NCBI GenBank assembly: GCA_004802725.1
Contig: SGPM01000167.1
Location: 1 to 56,897, forward strand
Direction: 5' to 3'
DNA from: Antrodiella citrinella
Taxonomy: Eukaryota; Basidiomycota; Agaricomycetes; Polyporales; Steccherinaceae
Length of the DNA: 56,897 nt
Shown: positions 12,152 through 23,011 of the stretch, in pieces
How positions within the stretch are numbered: position 1 is the first letter of the stretch
How the letters are laid out: every line of letters starts with the position of its first letter
Made by a program: the position numbers and the translations under genes
Notes under the pieces: generated by a model
The model's input: only the letters and a program-made list of their open reading frames with translations
What the model was told of the DNA's origin: nothing
Database searches by the model: none

Positions 12152-12779
12152 TCCGTGAAGTCCGCAGCACAAGGGAGGCAAAACGGTGTAGAACGATGGT
12201 CGCGCGCGTGGATGAGTCGACGACGACACGACGGTATAAATGCCCACTGATGAGCGCCCTGGATTCAGCTGCCTTGTCGTCTACACCGTACAGCCTGAAT
12301 TCCACTCCAACGCTGTGTGAAGGTTGTTGTTGTTTTGAAGTCTCGCTGGCGTTGGACGTTGACAACCTAGCATCCTCCATCACGCTGCCACTCGAAAAGT
12401 GGACCCCGAGTCAACGTAGGCCCTTTGCTGTTTCAAAACTCCTCCGGTTGATCATGGGAAACGCATTGCAATAAAAAGTGAGGGTGCATGTTTCGAGTGT
12501 ATGAAGCTTGTAAGTTGTATGTCGTCGGGTCTGATTCAAATTGGGAAGCACGCGAGACTCAGAGGAGCCTTATGCTTTACGTAAGTCACGACTACAGTTA
12601 CTATTCCAATCCAGCACGCGGCGCCCTCTGCAATACATCATCATATATCTGGACTGATGACAGCCAAGCTTTGTAGCATCTTATGCTCTCGCCGAACCTC
12701 ATAACTGCTGAGCCGAAAGCACTGAGCTCTTTTGTCGTGGCCCGTGCCAGGACTCGAAGGTCCTGCTTGCTGCCAGTAT
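12152..12779. other. Intergenic region, no gene recognised
   Basis: Region between the divergently oriented DUF6535 gene and the secreted-protein pair. Short open frames on both strands show no motif. Nothing else is seen. Confidence 0.4.
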
Positions 12780-13279
12780 TCATCCACGACGACTGAAATG
12801 TTGACACTGGCTCTGGGGATTCTCATGACTATATAATGGCAATGATTTCTGCGCAGCTCACCGGAAGGCGAAACTCGGACGCAAAGACACAACGAACGAC
12901 TGCCAGCACTTCTCGCTGTGCGTGCATCTACTTATCGGTGCCGTCTGGAAATATGCACGAAACCCGTCTCCAATCCCTCTGAGCCATTTGATGACCGATT
13001 TCTCATTAGCTTGATTATTGCTGAACCCTCTTGTCGTGCAGTAGACGACGCCATACTCGGCAATTGCCACCTGAGTGACCGATCGAGAAGTTCAACTTGG
13101 CGGCTGGTTGGTGGTTGAACATGCTAGCCTCCGGATCCGGACTGTCAGCTTCTTCCACCCGCGATTCTTTTCACCATTTGATTCTATACCACCATCTTGC
13201 TTTCTACCTGCTTTCTTTTGCTGCTGCGCGGCCGTAAACTTTCAACTTCACATCAACCACATCCCTCGAGCTCATAACT

Positions 13280-13992
13280 ATGTTCGCCGTGCGCACTGTC
13301 GGCTGTGCCTTCTACGCCTTGGCCCTCATCGTTTCAACCTGCCACGCCGCCTCGGTCCCGCCCGCCGGTTCCTCCGTCGTGGCTCGGAACGCAGACAAAC
13401 CGAAGGAGACGATTAGTCCAACTCTCGATGTTCACCTTTACCCCAATCATAAGCCGAGGGATATCGCGGAAATACTTGAAGTGCGGGACGTCTATGCCCC
13501 CAGGATCACTGAGCCGAAGACTACGACGGTATGGACGTCTGGTTACATGGCTGTCGTGCGATGGTGAGCATTTCCATATGTTCCTTGTCGTTTTCCTCGC
13601 GTCTGACATCTCATTGGAACTCAGGGACACGAGCAATCCTCCGAAGACTATCACCAATCCCGGGGGCAAGATCTTCATAGGGCAGGTGGATGGCGATGGC
13701 AAGAAACATCTGATAATCGGTGAATTTTTTCTCCTTAGATAGCATGTTAGTCAAAACACTGACGCCGCCTTGGGCTAGACAAACCACTTGCCGAGAATTT
13801 CGACATCATGAGCGGGCACGTTGAATTCCCGGTGCCTCACTGGGTGCCTTCTGGTGCCAACTTCATCACTTGTAAGTCACCATATCTACTCCGCTTCTCC
13901 GGTAGTTGGCTGACGCGTTATTCTCACCGTCAGTGTTTGGAGATTCCGGAAACGATAGTCCGATGTTTTCCATCAATAAGCCGCGGAACTAG
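13280..13992 (+). CDS. Secreted Kre9/KNH-like beta-sandwich protein, copy 1
   Basis: About 176 residues in four exons. The protein starts with a signal peptide (MFAVRTVGCAFYALALIVST, cleavage likely after CHA). Its mature part resembles the Kre9/Knh1 and Ser-Thr-rich GPI-anchored family: DVYAPRITEPKTTTVWTSG, VRWDTSNPPKTITNPGGKI, and a closing LFGDSGNDSPMFSI. Introns lie at about 13565-13623, 13722-13778 and 13872-13933, and every junction keeps the frame. There is no Ser/Thr-rich tail or GPI signal, so it should be released outside the cell or kept in the wall. Family members are linked to beta-glucan and cell-wall assembly; that role is inferred. Exon 1 is identical to copy 2, while exons 2-4 differ clearly. 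Confidence 0.8.
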
Positions 13993-14526
13993 ATCCTGTT
14001 CGGTCGCACTTCAACCTGCTGATTCCGCGGTCTCCTACTACTTCTTAGATGGTGTAATCGTTGCACCCACAGTTTACTTTATAGACTTCTTTCATCGCCT
14101 CCCGAGTCGACAGTGTGGTGCTCAGAATAGAAGAGTTATCAGATACCAGTGCTAGTGTGTGTCCACGACGACTGGGGTGTTGACACTGGCGCTGGAGGTT
14201 CTCGTGACTATATACTCACAATGCATTCTATCCAGCTCACCGGACGGTGAAACGACGCAAAGACCTTCTACTAGATCTACGGAACGACTGCCAGAACTTC
14301 TCGCTGTTCTCTATGCATCTATCGGTGCCGTCTAGAAATATGCACGGAACCCGTCTCCAATCCCTCTGCGCTATTCGATAACTGATTTTTCGCCAGCCTA
14401 CTAGCTGAACATTCTTGTCGTAGTATGTGACGCCACACTCGGCAATTGCCACCTAAGCGACCGATCGAGAAGTTCAACTTGGCGGCTGGTTGGTGGTCGA
14501 ACATGCCAGCCTCCGGATTCGAGCTG

Positions 14527-14534
14527 TATATTAA
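14527..14534 (+). promoter_or_regulatory. TATA element present only upstream of copy 2
   Basis: TATATTAA lies about 140 bases before the copy 2 start codon. The matching place in copy 1 (about 13138-13146) lacks these bases: copy 1 reads GGACTGTCAGCTTCTTCC where copy 2 reads GCTGTATATTAAGGTCAGC. The surrounding sequence aligns well in both copies, so this is a small indel. Confidence 0.6.
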
Positions 14535-14671
14535 GGTCAGCTTCTTCCACCCGTGTTTCTTTTCACCACTTGATTCTATATCACCATCTTGCTTTCTACC
14601 TGCTTTCTTTTGCTGCTGCGCGGCCGTAAACTTTCAACCTCACATCATTCTCATCCATCGAGCTCATAACT

Positions 14672-15385
14672 ATGTTCGCCGTGCGCACTGTCGGCTGTGC
14701 CTTCTACGCCTTGGCCCTCATCGTTTCAACCTGCCACGCCGCCTCGGTCCCGCCCGCCGGTTCCTCCGTCGTGGCTCGGAACGCAGACAAACCGAAGGAG
14801 ACGATTAGTCCAACTCTCGATGTTCACCTTTACCCCAATCATAAGCCGAGGGATATCGCGGAAATACTTGAAGTGCGGGACGTCTATGCCCCCAGGATCA
14901 CTGAGCCGAAGACTACGACGGTATGGACGTCTGGTTACATGGCTGTCGTGCGATGGTGAGCACTTCTATATGTTCCTTGTCGTTTTCCTCGCGTCTGACA
15001 TCTCATTGGAACTCAGGGACACGAGCGATCCTCCGAAGTCTATCACCAACCGCAATGGCAAGCTCGTTTTAGGGTACATGGATGAAACTGGAGACGAGCA
15101 TCTGTTCCTCGGTAAGTCTTCTCTCCTCAGATCTGAGTATGTCAGTCAAAATACTAACACCGCAGCCCAAGACAAACCACTTGCCACGAATTTCAATATC
15201 ATGGCTGGGTATGCTGAAGTCGAGGTGCCTCAGGTGCCTCCTGGTAAAAACTACATCGTCATTCGTAAGTCACAATCTTCGGATTCTTCCCCTTGCTTCT
15301 CTCGCAGTCGGTTGACACGTTATCCTCGCCGTCAGTGTTTGGGGACTCTGGGAACAGGAGTCCGGAGTTCACAATCAGGGAATAA
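14672..15385 (+). CDS. Secreted Kre9/KNH-like beta-sandwich protein, copy 2
   Basis: About 175 residues in four exons with the same intron positions as copy 1. The first 95 residues, including the signal peptide, match copy 1 exactly. Then the sequences part: RWDTSDPPKSITNRNGKLVL, YMDETGDEHLFL, DKPLATNFNIMAGYAEVEVP and a final LFGDSGNRSPEFTIRE. The protein has the family's usual closing motif (GDSG..SPEFTI) in better form than copy 1. It is preceded by a TATA element that copy 1 lacks. It is a predicted secreted or wall protein without a GPI signal; its role in the wall is inferred from the family. Confidence 0.8.
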
Positions 15386-15593
15386 CGGAACTACAACTTC
15401 GACTTGACTCCCTACTCTCGCCGTCTCCTGCTTTCTAGATGTTGTAGTCGTTGTACCTGTAGTTTGGTTTATAGACTTCCTTGATCGTCTCTGAGTCGAT
15501 AGTGTGGTGCTCAGAATAGTCTAGTACAGGTCATGATCAGAGCAAAGTAAAAGAATACAGCAAGATACATTACAAAAAGACCGTAAGTATAGA

Positions 15594-18500
15594 CTAGAAG
15601 CCGCTAGCAGTGACACGCAGCTGCTCAAGCTTTTTCAACACCTCGCCCACCGTCCTATCCAGCTCTCCCGCGATGGCGCTCTGCTTGCTCTGCGGCAACC
15701 TTGCGAACGTCTCGCACAAGTCTCCGTCCACCACCGCCTTAACCGGTACGTAGTACCCTCTCCAACTCAAGTGGTCCCGACCAACAAGACTGCCTTGCTC
15801 GGTGCGCATATGCTGCTCCAGCGTCGAGATGAAGTCAACGTCTTCTTTCGACACGAAAGGGATCAGAATGCCCACGGTGCCGTGCAGACCGGTGTACAGC
15901 ATCACCTCGCGACCACCAGCGACGAGCGCGACCTTGTGCATCGCCGTCACGATGTCTCCACGTGGAAATGCGCAATCATCGCCGTCTTGTGCGGCGCCCC
16001 CGCCAATACACCCTTTTCATGGAGGATACCCGCGCCGGTCGGGTCGTCGTCGACCTGATCGGATATCTTGGCATCTAGCCGGTTCACGAAGACGTTCCCG
16101 AACCTATCACTCGCTGCGACCGTGTTGTAGTCGATCATGGTCGTCGCTGTGGTCCATCTAGGCTGAGAGTCATCGGCGAAGACGAGGAGGCGATTCTCTG
16201 GAGCCTTGTACACGGCAAACGATACGGAGTCCTGCATGTCTCCTACCAGGATTCGAGATCCTTGCGTGTTGAGTGTGACAATGGCTGACGAGAAGCTCTG
16301 AGGAAGGATACTGTTGAAGCGGAGCCACAGAGCCAGGCAATACTACAAACTCACCTTGTTTTCCACTTTGCGAAGGAGTTTCTTTTTGCCCATATCGTAC
16401 AACCTCAGTGACTTGCCAACACCAGCGACCAACCGGCCCTGGAATCCTAACACAGCGAGCGGTACATCATTCGTCTCCGTCTGTACATTATGATGAGCAT
16501 AGTCCAATGAATATGCATATACGAACGGACCTTGTGCAAAAACTCCAGATTCCGCCCATCGTCAATGAAGCGATATGTTCGCAGGAAACCGGAAGTACAT
16601 GATCGAGGGGCCAAGAAGGTGTCCTGAGCTGTCCCGACGACAAGGTGCAGCTCGCCGTTCTTTGCCGCAAACGAAACCACCGCTACGGAGAACGCAGCTT
16701 CATTGTTGTCTAGCTCGATGACACTGATCGTTTTGGACTATGTGGATTCACCGTCAGTACCGTGACACTGTGACGATAGTAGGGAATACTGACCGCAACA
16801 GGGTCGATGACCCGTATACACGATGCCCACGTTCCTGCTGGCGCCTTCGGTCGACCGAACTGCTCCGGTGGTAGATCAAGGACATCCTCGTCAATCTTCT
16901 TCCCTCCCTGGCGCTAGAAGCACTTCTCAGCTAGAGAATAGTGATCCTTGAAATACGGACATACCAGTTGTTCGATCTGTTGCTTCGCAGCCGTCTCACC
17001 CATTACTCGGTGATCAGCTTCGATAATATAGAAGTACCCGTTTTGTGGGTGTGACACAAACTTGCGAGGGGTGTACGAAAGCGGGATGGCATCCTGCTTC
17101 AGCTTCGTGCCTAACCGAGGGATTTGGAATATCCGAAGGGTGCTTCCTGAGATACCAATCAACCCCTCTGGGCACAGCTCTGCTGAGAAACTCCACGCAT
17201 AGTCCAAGTTCTCGAAGATCAGCGGCGTGAAGTGCATGAGGTTTTGGTACGTATAATTGAGCCAGGAGCGAGACGAGAGTGCAAGAATTCCGGGATTGCG
17301 TTGGATCATGACGCGGACGAGGCGAATCGGTCGTGTGCCCAAGAATCTGCAAAGCAACTTAGTTACATAGGGCAGTATCAGCAGCCAAGACGTACCGTGT
17401 TCGCGTGTCGGTAAGTTGACCGGTAACAGGGTCGAGAACTGTCCGTAGCAAGACACCATTCTGTAGACCGATGTTCACAAAGGTCGTTTGCTGCGTTTTG
17501 TTCAGACCAGCATCCAGCATATCAGCGATACAGATAGCGGACGGGGGTGCCGTCAGCGCCTGCAAACTGATTGTCTCCAGAGTGGTGTCAGGATCTAGCG
17601 AGACTATCCGGACGGTTTGATCTTCACATCCAACAGCCTAAGTAGAGTGGTGAGCGATGGAAGAGGTGAGTTTAAGTACAAAGACGTACGAGGAAGGGTG
17701 TCCGTTGCCGTCCCTCAGGCACTTCAGCGATACTCAACGCCAGAACCGTGCTGCCCATCGCCTTTCTGTCTTGGTATTCGTTGAGCTGGCCGTCAAGATC
17801 CAGTTCAAAGTAAACCAATTCAGCTGAACTGAGTGCAACTACGACCTGTCGCTTATTCGTCGTGGCGCAGACAATGGTCTTCCCTTCAGGCGCCGCCCAT
17901 TCGTTTACACGGCGATCAGCAAGGACATGCCGAATTCCAGACGGATGCACTTGAAGAAGGGCGTCCGGACCAATCTGCTGGACGGCAAGGGTAGGGGCGG
18001 AGGACAGGAAACCGGTATCTTGAATTTCTTCGATCGTTTCGCCAATGGAAAGAACCAGGGTACCATTCACGAAGGAGAGAATGATGTAAGAGTCGAATTC
18101 GTCTGTTCTCACAAGCGGTCAGTTTGGTAAGTCATGCGTTAGGTTATAGATATCGTACCGTCCGCCCTGATTTTCGTTGTCCAAACAGCATTCGGTATAC
18201 CAGGCAGCTCCGAACTGACCACTTCCTCCACATCCAGACCATGTCTCAGAGTCCGGAAAGTACTCCGCGCGCCTCGTCCGCACGCCGCAAAAATCTGGGG
18301 AGTATCGGAGTTCGGCAGAAGGTTCATCACTTTTGAGTCGATGACAGGGTCCATGGATTCCTGTTCGTCAACTAAAGTTAGATTATCCAACGGGCGCGGT
18401 CGGAAATACGCTCTGGGTAATGGCATGGTTGGGTCTGCCATGCCATAGGAAGGATAGTCTGTGGACGAGAACTCGGGCTCGTTGTCATCATCACCGAGCT

Positions 18501-19824
18501 TCTGGAACTGATACAGGTAGCTGTAAGGAGAGAGCGTAAATAACATTGTACGACAGCAGAAGATGGGACGCAACTGATTTCCGAATTCTGACGCGACGAA
18601 GAGGAAACCAGATTTCAGAATACACAGACTGCTTGCAACGGGCACGGTATCGAAGTACTTGATCTTGACAGCCTTGACTTCTTGTTCCTCGTGTTCAATG
18701 GTCACTTTGTATAGATCTCCTTCTTCACTTTGCAGCAGGAAAAAGAATGCGCCCTGACAAGAACTCAGCCCATGACAAGAAGAATGACCATTGTATGCGC
18801 GTACCTTCATTTTGTGCATGACTGCAGCCGTGATGATCAAACCTCGCTCCGTATCTTCTAGGGGATGCCTTCTCCGTGGAATAGGGATCCGATGCTGAGG
18901 CGAGTCCATGTGTCGATATATGATATGATCTTCACAACAGACTAACACACCAGACGGTCCGTCATATCGGTCAGACGAGGCCAGTTGTCCACCTGGTACT
19001 TGCACAAGGAGATTGGCACGCGGGTCTGTGGGCTCGCTCCATTTCCTCACGACGTGATTCAGACCGAGATCCAGTTCATAGTAGGTGAGCATCTGCGAGG
19101 AGATGTCATGTCAAATATTGAGAGAAGAACACGGCAAGACGTACCTTTTCTGCAGCGTTGAATGCCTCTCCCGTAGGGTCCTGATCCGACTCTGAATAAT
19201 CCACCTCCAACGCTGCAAACATCGGATTCTCAAATCCGACATCCAAGCCCACAGTATGGTGAATGATGGCGTTGTTTTTATGAGCTTCGAGTGGAGACGA
19301 GATGGTGAGGTTGGCTGCTGTGTCCCGGTTGAGGATGTAGACCAGTTTTGCCTTCTCCATGCCAGAAATCATGACAGCGCGTCCTTTTGGGTCGGCAGCG
19401 AGGTACTGTCCCGGGACGATACGTCGTGCGCCAGACTTTCCAAAAGTCTCCTGGTGTACCTTTACGAAGCTGCTCGTCTTAGGGTCATAGTCCAGAATCA
19501 CAATGCGCCCAGAGTCGGAGCCTACTATTGCATAGTCTAAGAAAGTGGCAAATGCATGAGGGGATTGCGAACAAACCAAGATACGTACACGTGCTCACCC
19601 TTGGTTCCCCCAGTCAGACGAAAGGCTGCAAGAGACCTTATGGAGCCAAACACGTCGCTTGCGATGACAGTGGACACCTTTCCCGTCTGAACATCCGGTC
19701 GTAGCAACTCTAGCCGTGTCCCGCGAGAGACGATGATTTCTTGCTGCCGAGCTCCAGAGAAGTTGCCGACGATTGCCTGGGTTATTGCGGTGGGGGGCTG
19801 CAATGTGAGGTTGTACAGATGCAT
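15594..19824 (-). CDS. RSE1: Splicing factor 3B subunit 3 / RSE1 (SF3b130)
   Basis: Large beta-propeller scaffold of the SF3b part of the U2 snRNP. The N-terminus [20 protein letters not shown], then [37 protein letters not shown] and [17 protein letters not shown], match the SF3B3 start almost word for word. The start at 19824 is chosen on that basis rather than a Met 33 bases upstream. Middle blocks include [20 protein letters not shown] and [13 protein letters not shown]. The C-terminus contains [40 protein letters not shown] and [21 protein letters not shown]. About nine introns interrupt it and all joins I tested keep the frame. It looks intact and under normal constraint. It also resembles DDB1/CPSF-A relatives, but the N- and C-terminal blocks fix the identity. 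Confidence 0.95.
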
Positions 19825-19954
19825 CGCGGTTTTGGCAATGGCCTCAACCACAGACAAAAGAGTGAGAAGGAACTTCGACGAAGCGGACTTGGTACAAGTA
19901 CAGCGTCCAGCTTGCGAGCTCAGGTTGCATGAAATGCGGAACGAGACCCGATGG

Positions 19955-19962
19955 GTATATAT
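19955..19962. promoter_or_regulatory. TATA element between RSE1 and tRNA-Val
   Basis: TATATATG lies about 130 bases upstream of the RSE1 start (minus strand) and about 27-34 bases upstream of the mature tRNA 5' end (plus strand). The spacing fits either a Pol II promoter for RSE1 or an upstream TATA for the tRNA gene, as known for fission yeast Pol III genes. Confidence 0.45.
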
Positions 19963-19988
19963 GCACTTAAATATCCCTTGTTGTTATC

Positions 19989-20097
19989 GGTTCGATGGCG
20001 TAGTTGGTTATCGCATCTGTCTAACATGTCATGTGACTTTGATGTCATGTGGATTGTGCCACACAGAAGGTCCTCAGTTCGAGCCTGGGTCGAATCA
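19989..20097 (+). tRNA. tRNA-Val (anticodon AAC) with a 35-base intron
   Basis: The cloverleaf can be drawn in full: acceptor GGTTCGA pairing with TCGAATC (discriminator A at 20097), D-arm GCGTAGTTGGTTATCGC, anticodon stem TCTGT/ACAGA, and T-arm CTCAG-TTCGAGC-CTGGG. The anticodon AAC is at 20023-20025. An intron at 20027-20061 sits one base 3' of the anticodon, the canonical nuclear tRNA intron place. A TTTT run at 20102-20105 is a Pol III terminator. The internal A box (TGGCGTAGTTGG) and B box (GTTCGAGCC) are present. Confidence 0.93.
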
Positions 20098-21656
20098 TAT
20101 GTTTTGTGCCGTTTAGGTAGTTCGAGCCGCGAGCCTATGGGTCGTTGGTCGCGCTAAGGCACAGCTTAGGCAAGAGGTCCACAATTCGAGCCTGGGAGTA
20201 GGCTGGGTCGAGTCTACTACCGCCATTCGACATGGCTTCGTTGCGAGACAGTGTGCAAGCTCTCAAGCGTTCCTGTCCCACATCTTCTCATGGAGACATT
20301 GAAACTTGACAACGAACCTACACGCTGGAATCAGGTCCCATGAGTCGCGTACACCGTTGAACACGGCGGCTCCGAGTCCAACGCTGAAATACAAGGAGGT
20401 ACAAATTTCAAAGTTCAGAACGCCCCCACGAGGCAGAACAGACCCCGAGAGATGCTGTCCTACACGTAAGATAGGTCCTAGGTACCTTTATTCTGTGGAA
20501 GAGTGTTCACGGGGATAAGTGACAATAGGACGAACAATGGACTTTCCTAAGCGAGTTTTCCCACCTGCCAGCATCGATGAGGACAACGCGGCTAAGTGGG
20601 AGTCTGTACGATCGGCAATCGGTACCGCAGTCGCAACTGCGGTGATGAGTGGGGGGGTTCGCGTTCGCGTTCAACAGGTCGACATTCACGAAGGCGGAAA
20701 ATACGGTGCAGTCTTGCATTTGTGGTCAACGAAGATTCTGAGTCACAACGAACTCCTCTGTGTATGCATTGATCGTACACTACTACGAATGAGACTCTCC
20801 AGACAACGAGTATGGCAAAGATGCTAGCAACTAAACGACGACCACGATATAAGAACGAGAAAAATGTCATGAATGACGACCAGACCGGAAAGCAAACCGT
20901 GAAGATATAATTTTAGGCGTAAATAATTAGTCCCACAAGATACAAAAACCTCGAAGCAGGACCATGCAAAGCTTGAACAAGATGCGTGAACTGATCGTCG
21001 GGTGGCGAGGGTATGGTAGGCAGTGGGAACAGCGTTGAGATGGATATGAATAGAAACCGAGAAGATATGCATGATGAGATGAGATGAAATGTGTTGAGAG
21101 TGCAATGCGATGAGCCATGAGTACATCCGTGTAAGTGCCTACGAATGAGACATCAGTGATCATGAACCTCAACGACTCGAGCGAGAGGAGACACGTACGA
21201 TGAGCACTAGTCTAGAATACACTGTGATGCCTGTCCTTGACGAAGCTTGTAGTACGACTGGAGCACGTCCCTGCTATGCCCTGCAAGCCGTGGACGATGT
21301 CGACAATGGGAAGATTGGAGTAGATGCAAGGGTAATAGATCGCGGCTCTCGAGCGTGTGATGCGGTGGTGGTGGCGACGGGGAAAGACGATATAGAAGAC
21401 AGCGAGACATGGCGACGCCCGAGCATTGTATGAGGAAGGTCGGCGTTGGACCTTGGCAGCGAGATGGAAGAGGGAGGCGAGAACGAGAAGCAGTAAGTAT
21501 GAATAAAGAAAGCGATAGGAAAATGAAAGCAATATAGACAAGAAAGCGATATATCAACAGGAGAATGGAAGTGAATAGAAAGAAAAGAGATGAGGACAGA
21601 GAAGAAAACGTGAGAGGTCGTGACGAGAGAGGCGAGGATGTGATGCAAGCAGGAAC
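20098..21656. other. Intergenic region after tRNA-Val
   Basis: No protein gene is supported. At about 20147-20200 a stretch (GGTCGCGCTAAGGC, then AGAGGTCCACAATTCGAGCC) looks like the D-arm and T-arm of a tRNA but does not fold as a whole. The remainder probably includes the 3' untranslated part of the HMG-box gene ending at 21657. Confidence 0.35.
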
Positions 21657-23011
21657 CTAGTACGATGGATGCCGTGAACTTCCAGTCATGAAGTCCCACG
21701 TACCCCCAACTCGACGACGAGAGCTGGAAGGACCCGCGGGAGGAGCGTAGTTCTGGAACACCTGGGCGGGCGCGGGCGCAGGAGCCGATGATCCAGAGGC
21801 CACCGACTGCTCGTCGTAGGCGGTGTCGATGCAGTCGGAGAAGTCGAACAACGACATGTCCATTCCCAGATCATCCTGCTGCGGTGTCAACGCGACGGAC
21901 GGCGCGCCGTAGCTGGCGTCGGGGTTGTGGAGGAAAGTCTCAGGCCGGAAGTCGGACGGCAGGTCGAGACCGAAGTTGAACACACCTGAGGCCGCGGTAG
22001 GATCCTCGTACTGTGCCCACTGATCGTGAGGGCTGGAGAAGGACTGGCCTCCATTCAACGACATGCCGTTATCGATGTCAGTGAGTTGGTCCCAGAACTG
22101 AGCTGGGTCCGCATCCGGCTGGATGTAGTTGTTCCAAACCTCGCCCTGCTCAGGTTGAGGCTGAGGGGGGTTCTCCGGCATGTTGTGCACGGGGAATCCG
22201 AGAACCATGGACTGGACGAAGTCGTCCAGGTCGGTGTAGTCGTCGAGGGACAATGCCATGTTGGCGGCATCTCGGTGCTACGTAAGAAGGTGAGATAAGA
22301 TTCGAAACAGAGCTCAGGACTCAGACGTACCGTCATCTCCTCGTGAGTGCGCTTCATAGGAAGCTCTTGCTGGTACCCGTCATACTGGGATGACGAGGAA
22401 GGCTCGAGTGAGGGGTCGAGTGCGGCCCACTGCTCCTCCTGCGTGTAAGGAGGCACCATCGCGGTGAGAGCATCTGGGAAAGCGAGCAAGTGCGGTGGCG
22501 ACCGCGACTTGCGACGAGGCGCGTCCTTGGCCGAAGGGGAGGGAGGACATTGCATGGGGGCGGCGATGGGGACGTGTGGTAGAGCCGGAACGAGGGCGTT
22601 TTGCGCGTTGTTCATGACGGACGCGGCGACGTAGGGAGTGGTGTGGCTGTTGGCCACGAAGTGGGACTCGGAGATCTTGCGACGCTTGGCATCCTCGCGT
22701 CGCTGCTCAGCCTCCACCCTCTTCTGCTCCTGCGCTGCCCGCTTCTCGGTCTCCTTCTGCTCCTTCGACTTCGGGTTGTACTTGTAGTCAGGATACTTCA
22801 GCATGTGCTTCGCCTTCTCTACCTCCGCCTTCTTGAAGTAGGGAAGGCGAGCCTCGTAGTCCATGGACTTCCACTCCAAGGACGCGAGCTGAGACACGGA
22901 AGACTGAGCGATGCGCGTCTTCCTGTATCGGGGCGAGGCCTCACATCGAAATATGAGCCAAGCGTTGCGAGGGCGGGGAATGGGGCCGTCAGGTTTGGGT
23001 TTTCTGGGCAT
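21657..23011 (-). CDS. HMG-box transcription factor
   Basis: Two exons (23011-22331 and 22277-21657) encode about 433 residues. Residues 10-83 form an HMG box: IPRPRNAWLIFRCEASPRY, VSQLASLEWKSMDYEARLPY, then FKKAEVEKAKHMLKYPDYKY and NPKSK, the usual MATA_HMG/Sox-like DNA-bending fold. A Lys/Glu-rich helix (KEQKETEKRAAQEQKRVEAE) follows. The C-terminal half is Pro/Ser/Gln-rich and acidic, as in activation regions. The start is set at MPRKPKPDG because in-frame upstream sequence has no domain character and a TATA element lies 165 bases before. It is probably nuclear. Fungal relatives act in mating and development, but the target genes here cannot be read from the sequence. The intron splits the protein after THEEMT, outside the box. 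Confidence 0.9.

Larger units (their letters stand above)
12780..15530 (+). repeat. Tandem duplication, two units of about 1.38 kb
   Basis: The stretch beginning CCACGACGACTG at 12784 repeats from 14163. The similarity continues through the upstream region, the whole coding region and the 3' flank (the GTGTGGTGCTCAGAATAG end at about 14113-14130 and again at about 15502-15519). Each unit carries one Kre9/KNH-like gene. First exons are identical, while introns, later exons and flanks differ by many substitutions and small indels. Confidence 0.9.

Noticed and set aside
13280..15385. GPI-anchored wall protein reading for the tandem genes
   Set aside because: Neither copy has a Ser/Thr-rich stalk or a C-terminal hydrophobic GPI signal. 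Both end soon after the beta-sandwich motif.
20147..20215. Second tRNA gene after tRNA-Val
   Set aside because: D-arm-like and T-arm-like pieces are present, but no acceptor stem or anticodon stem can be paired. At most a tRNA-derived remnant.
21200..21700. Coding frames just after the HMG-box gene end
   Set aside because: Composition is low-complexity, the frames overlap on both strands, and they carry no splice pattern. More likely 3' untranslated sequence.
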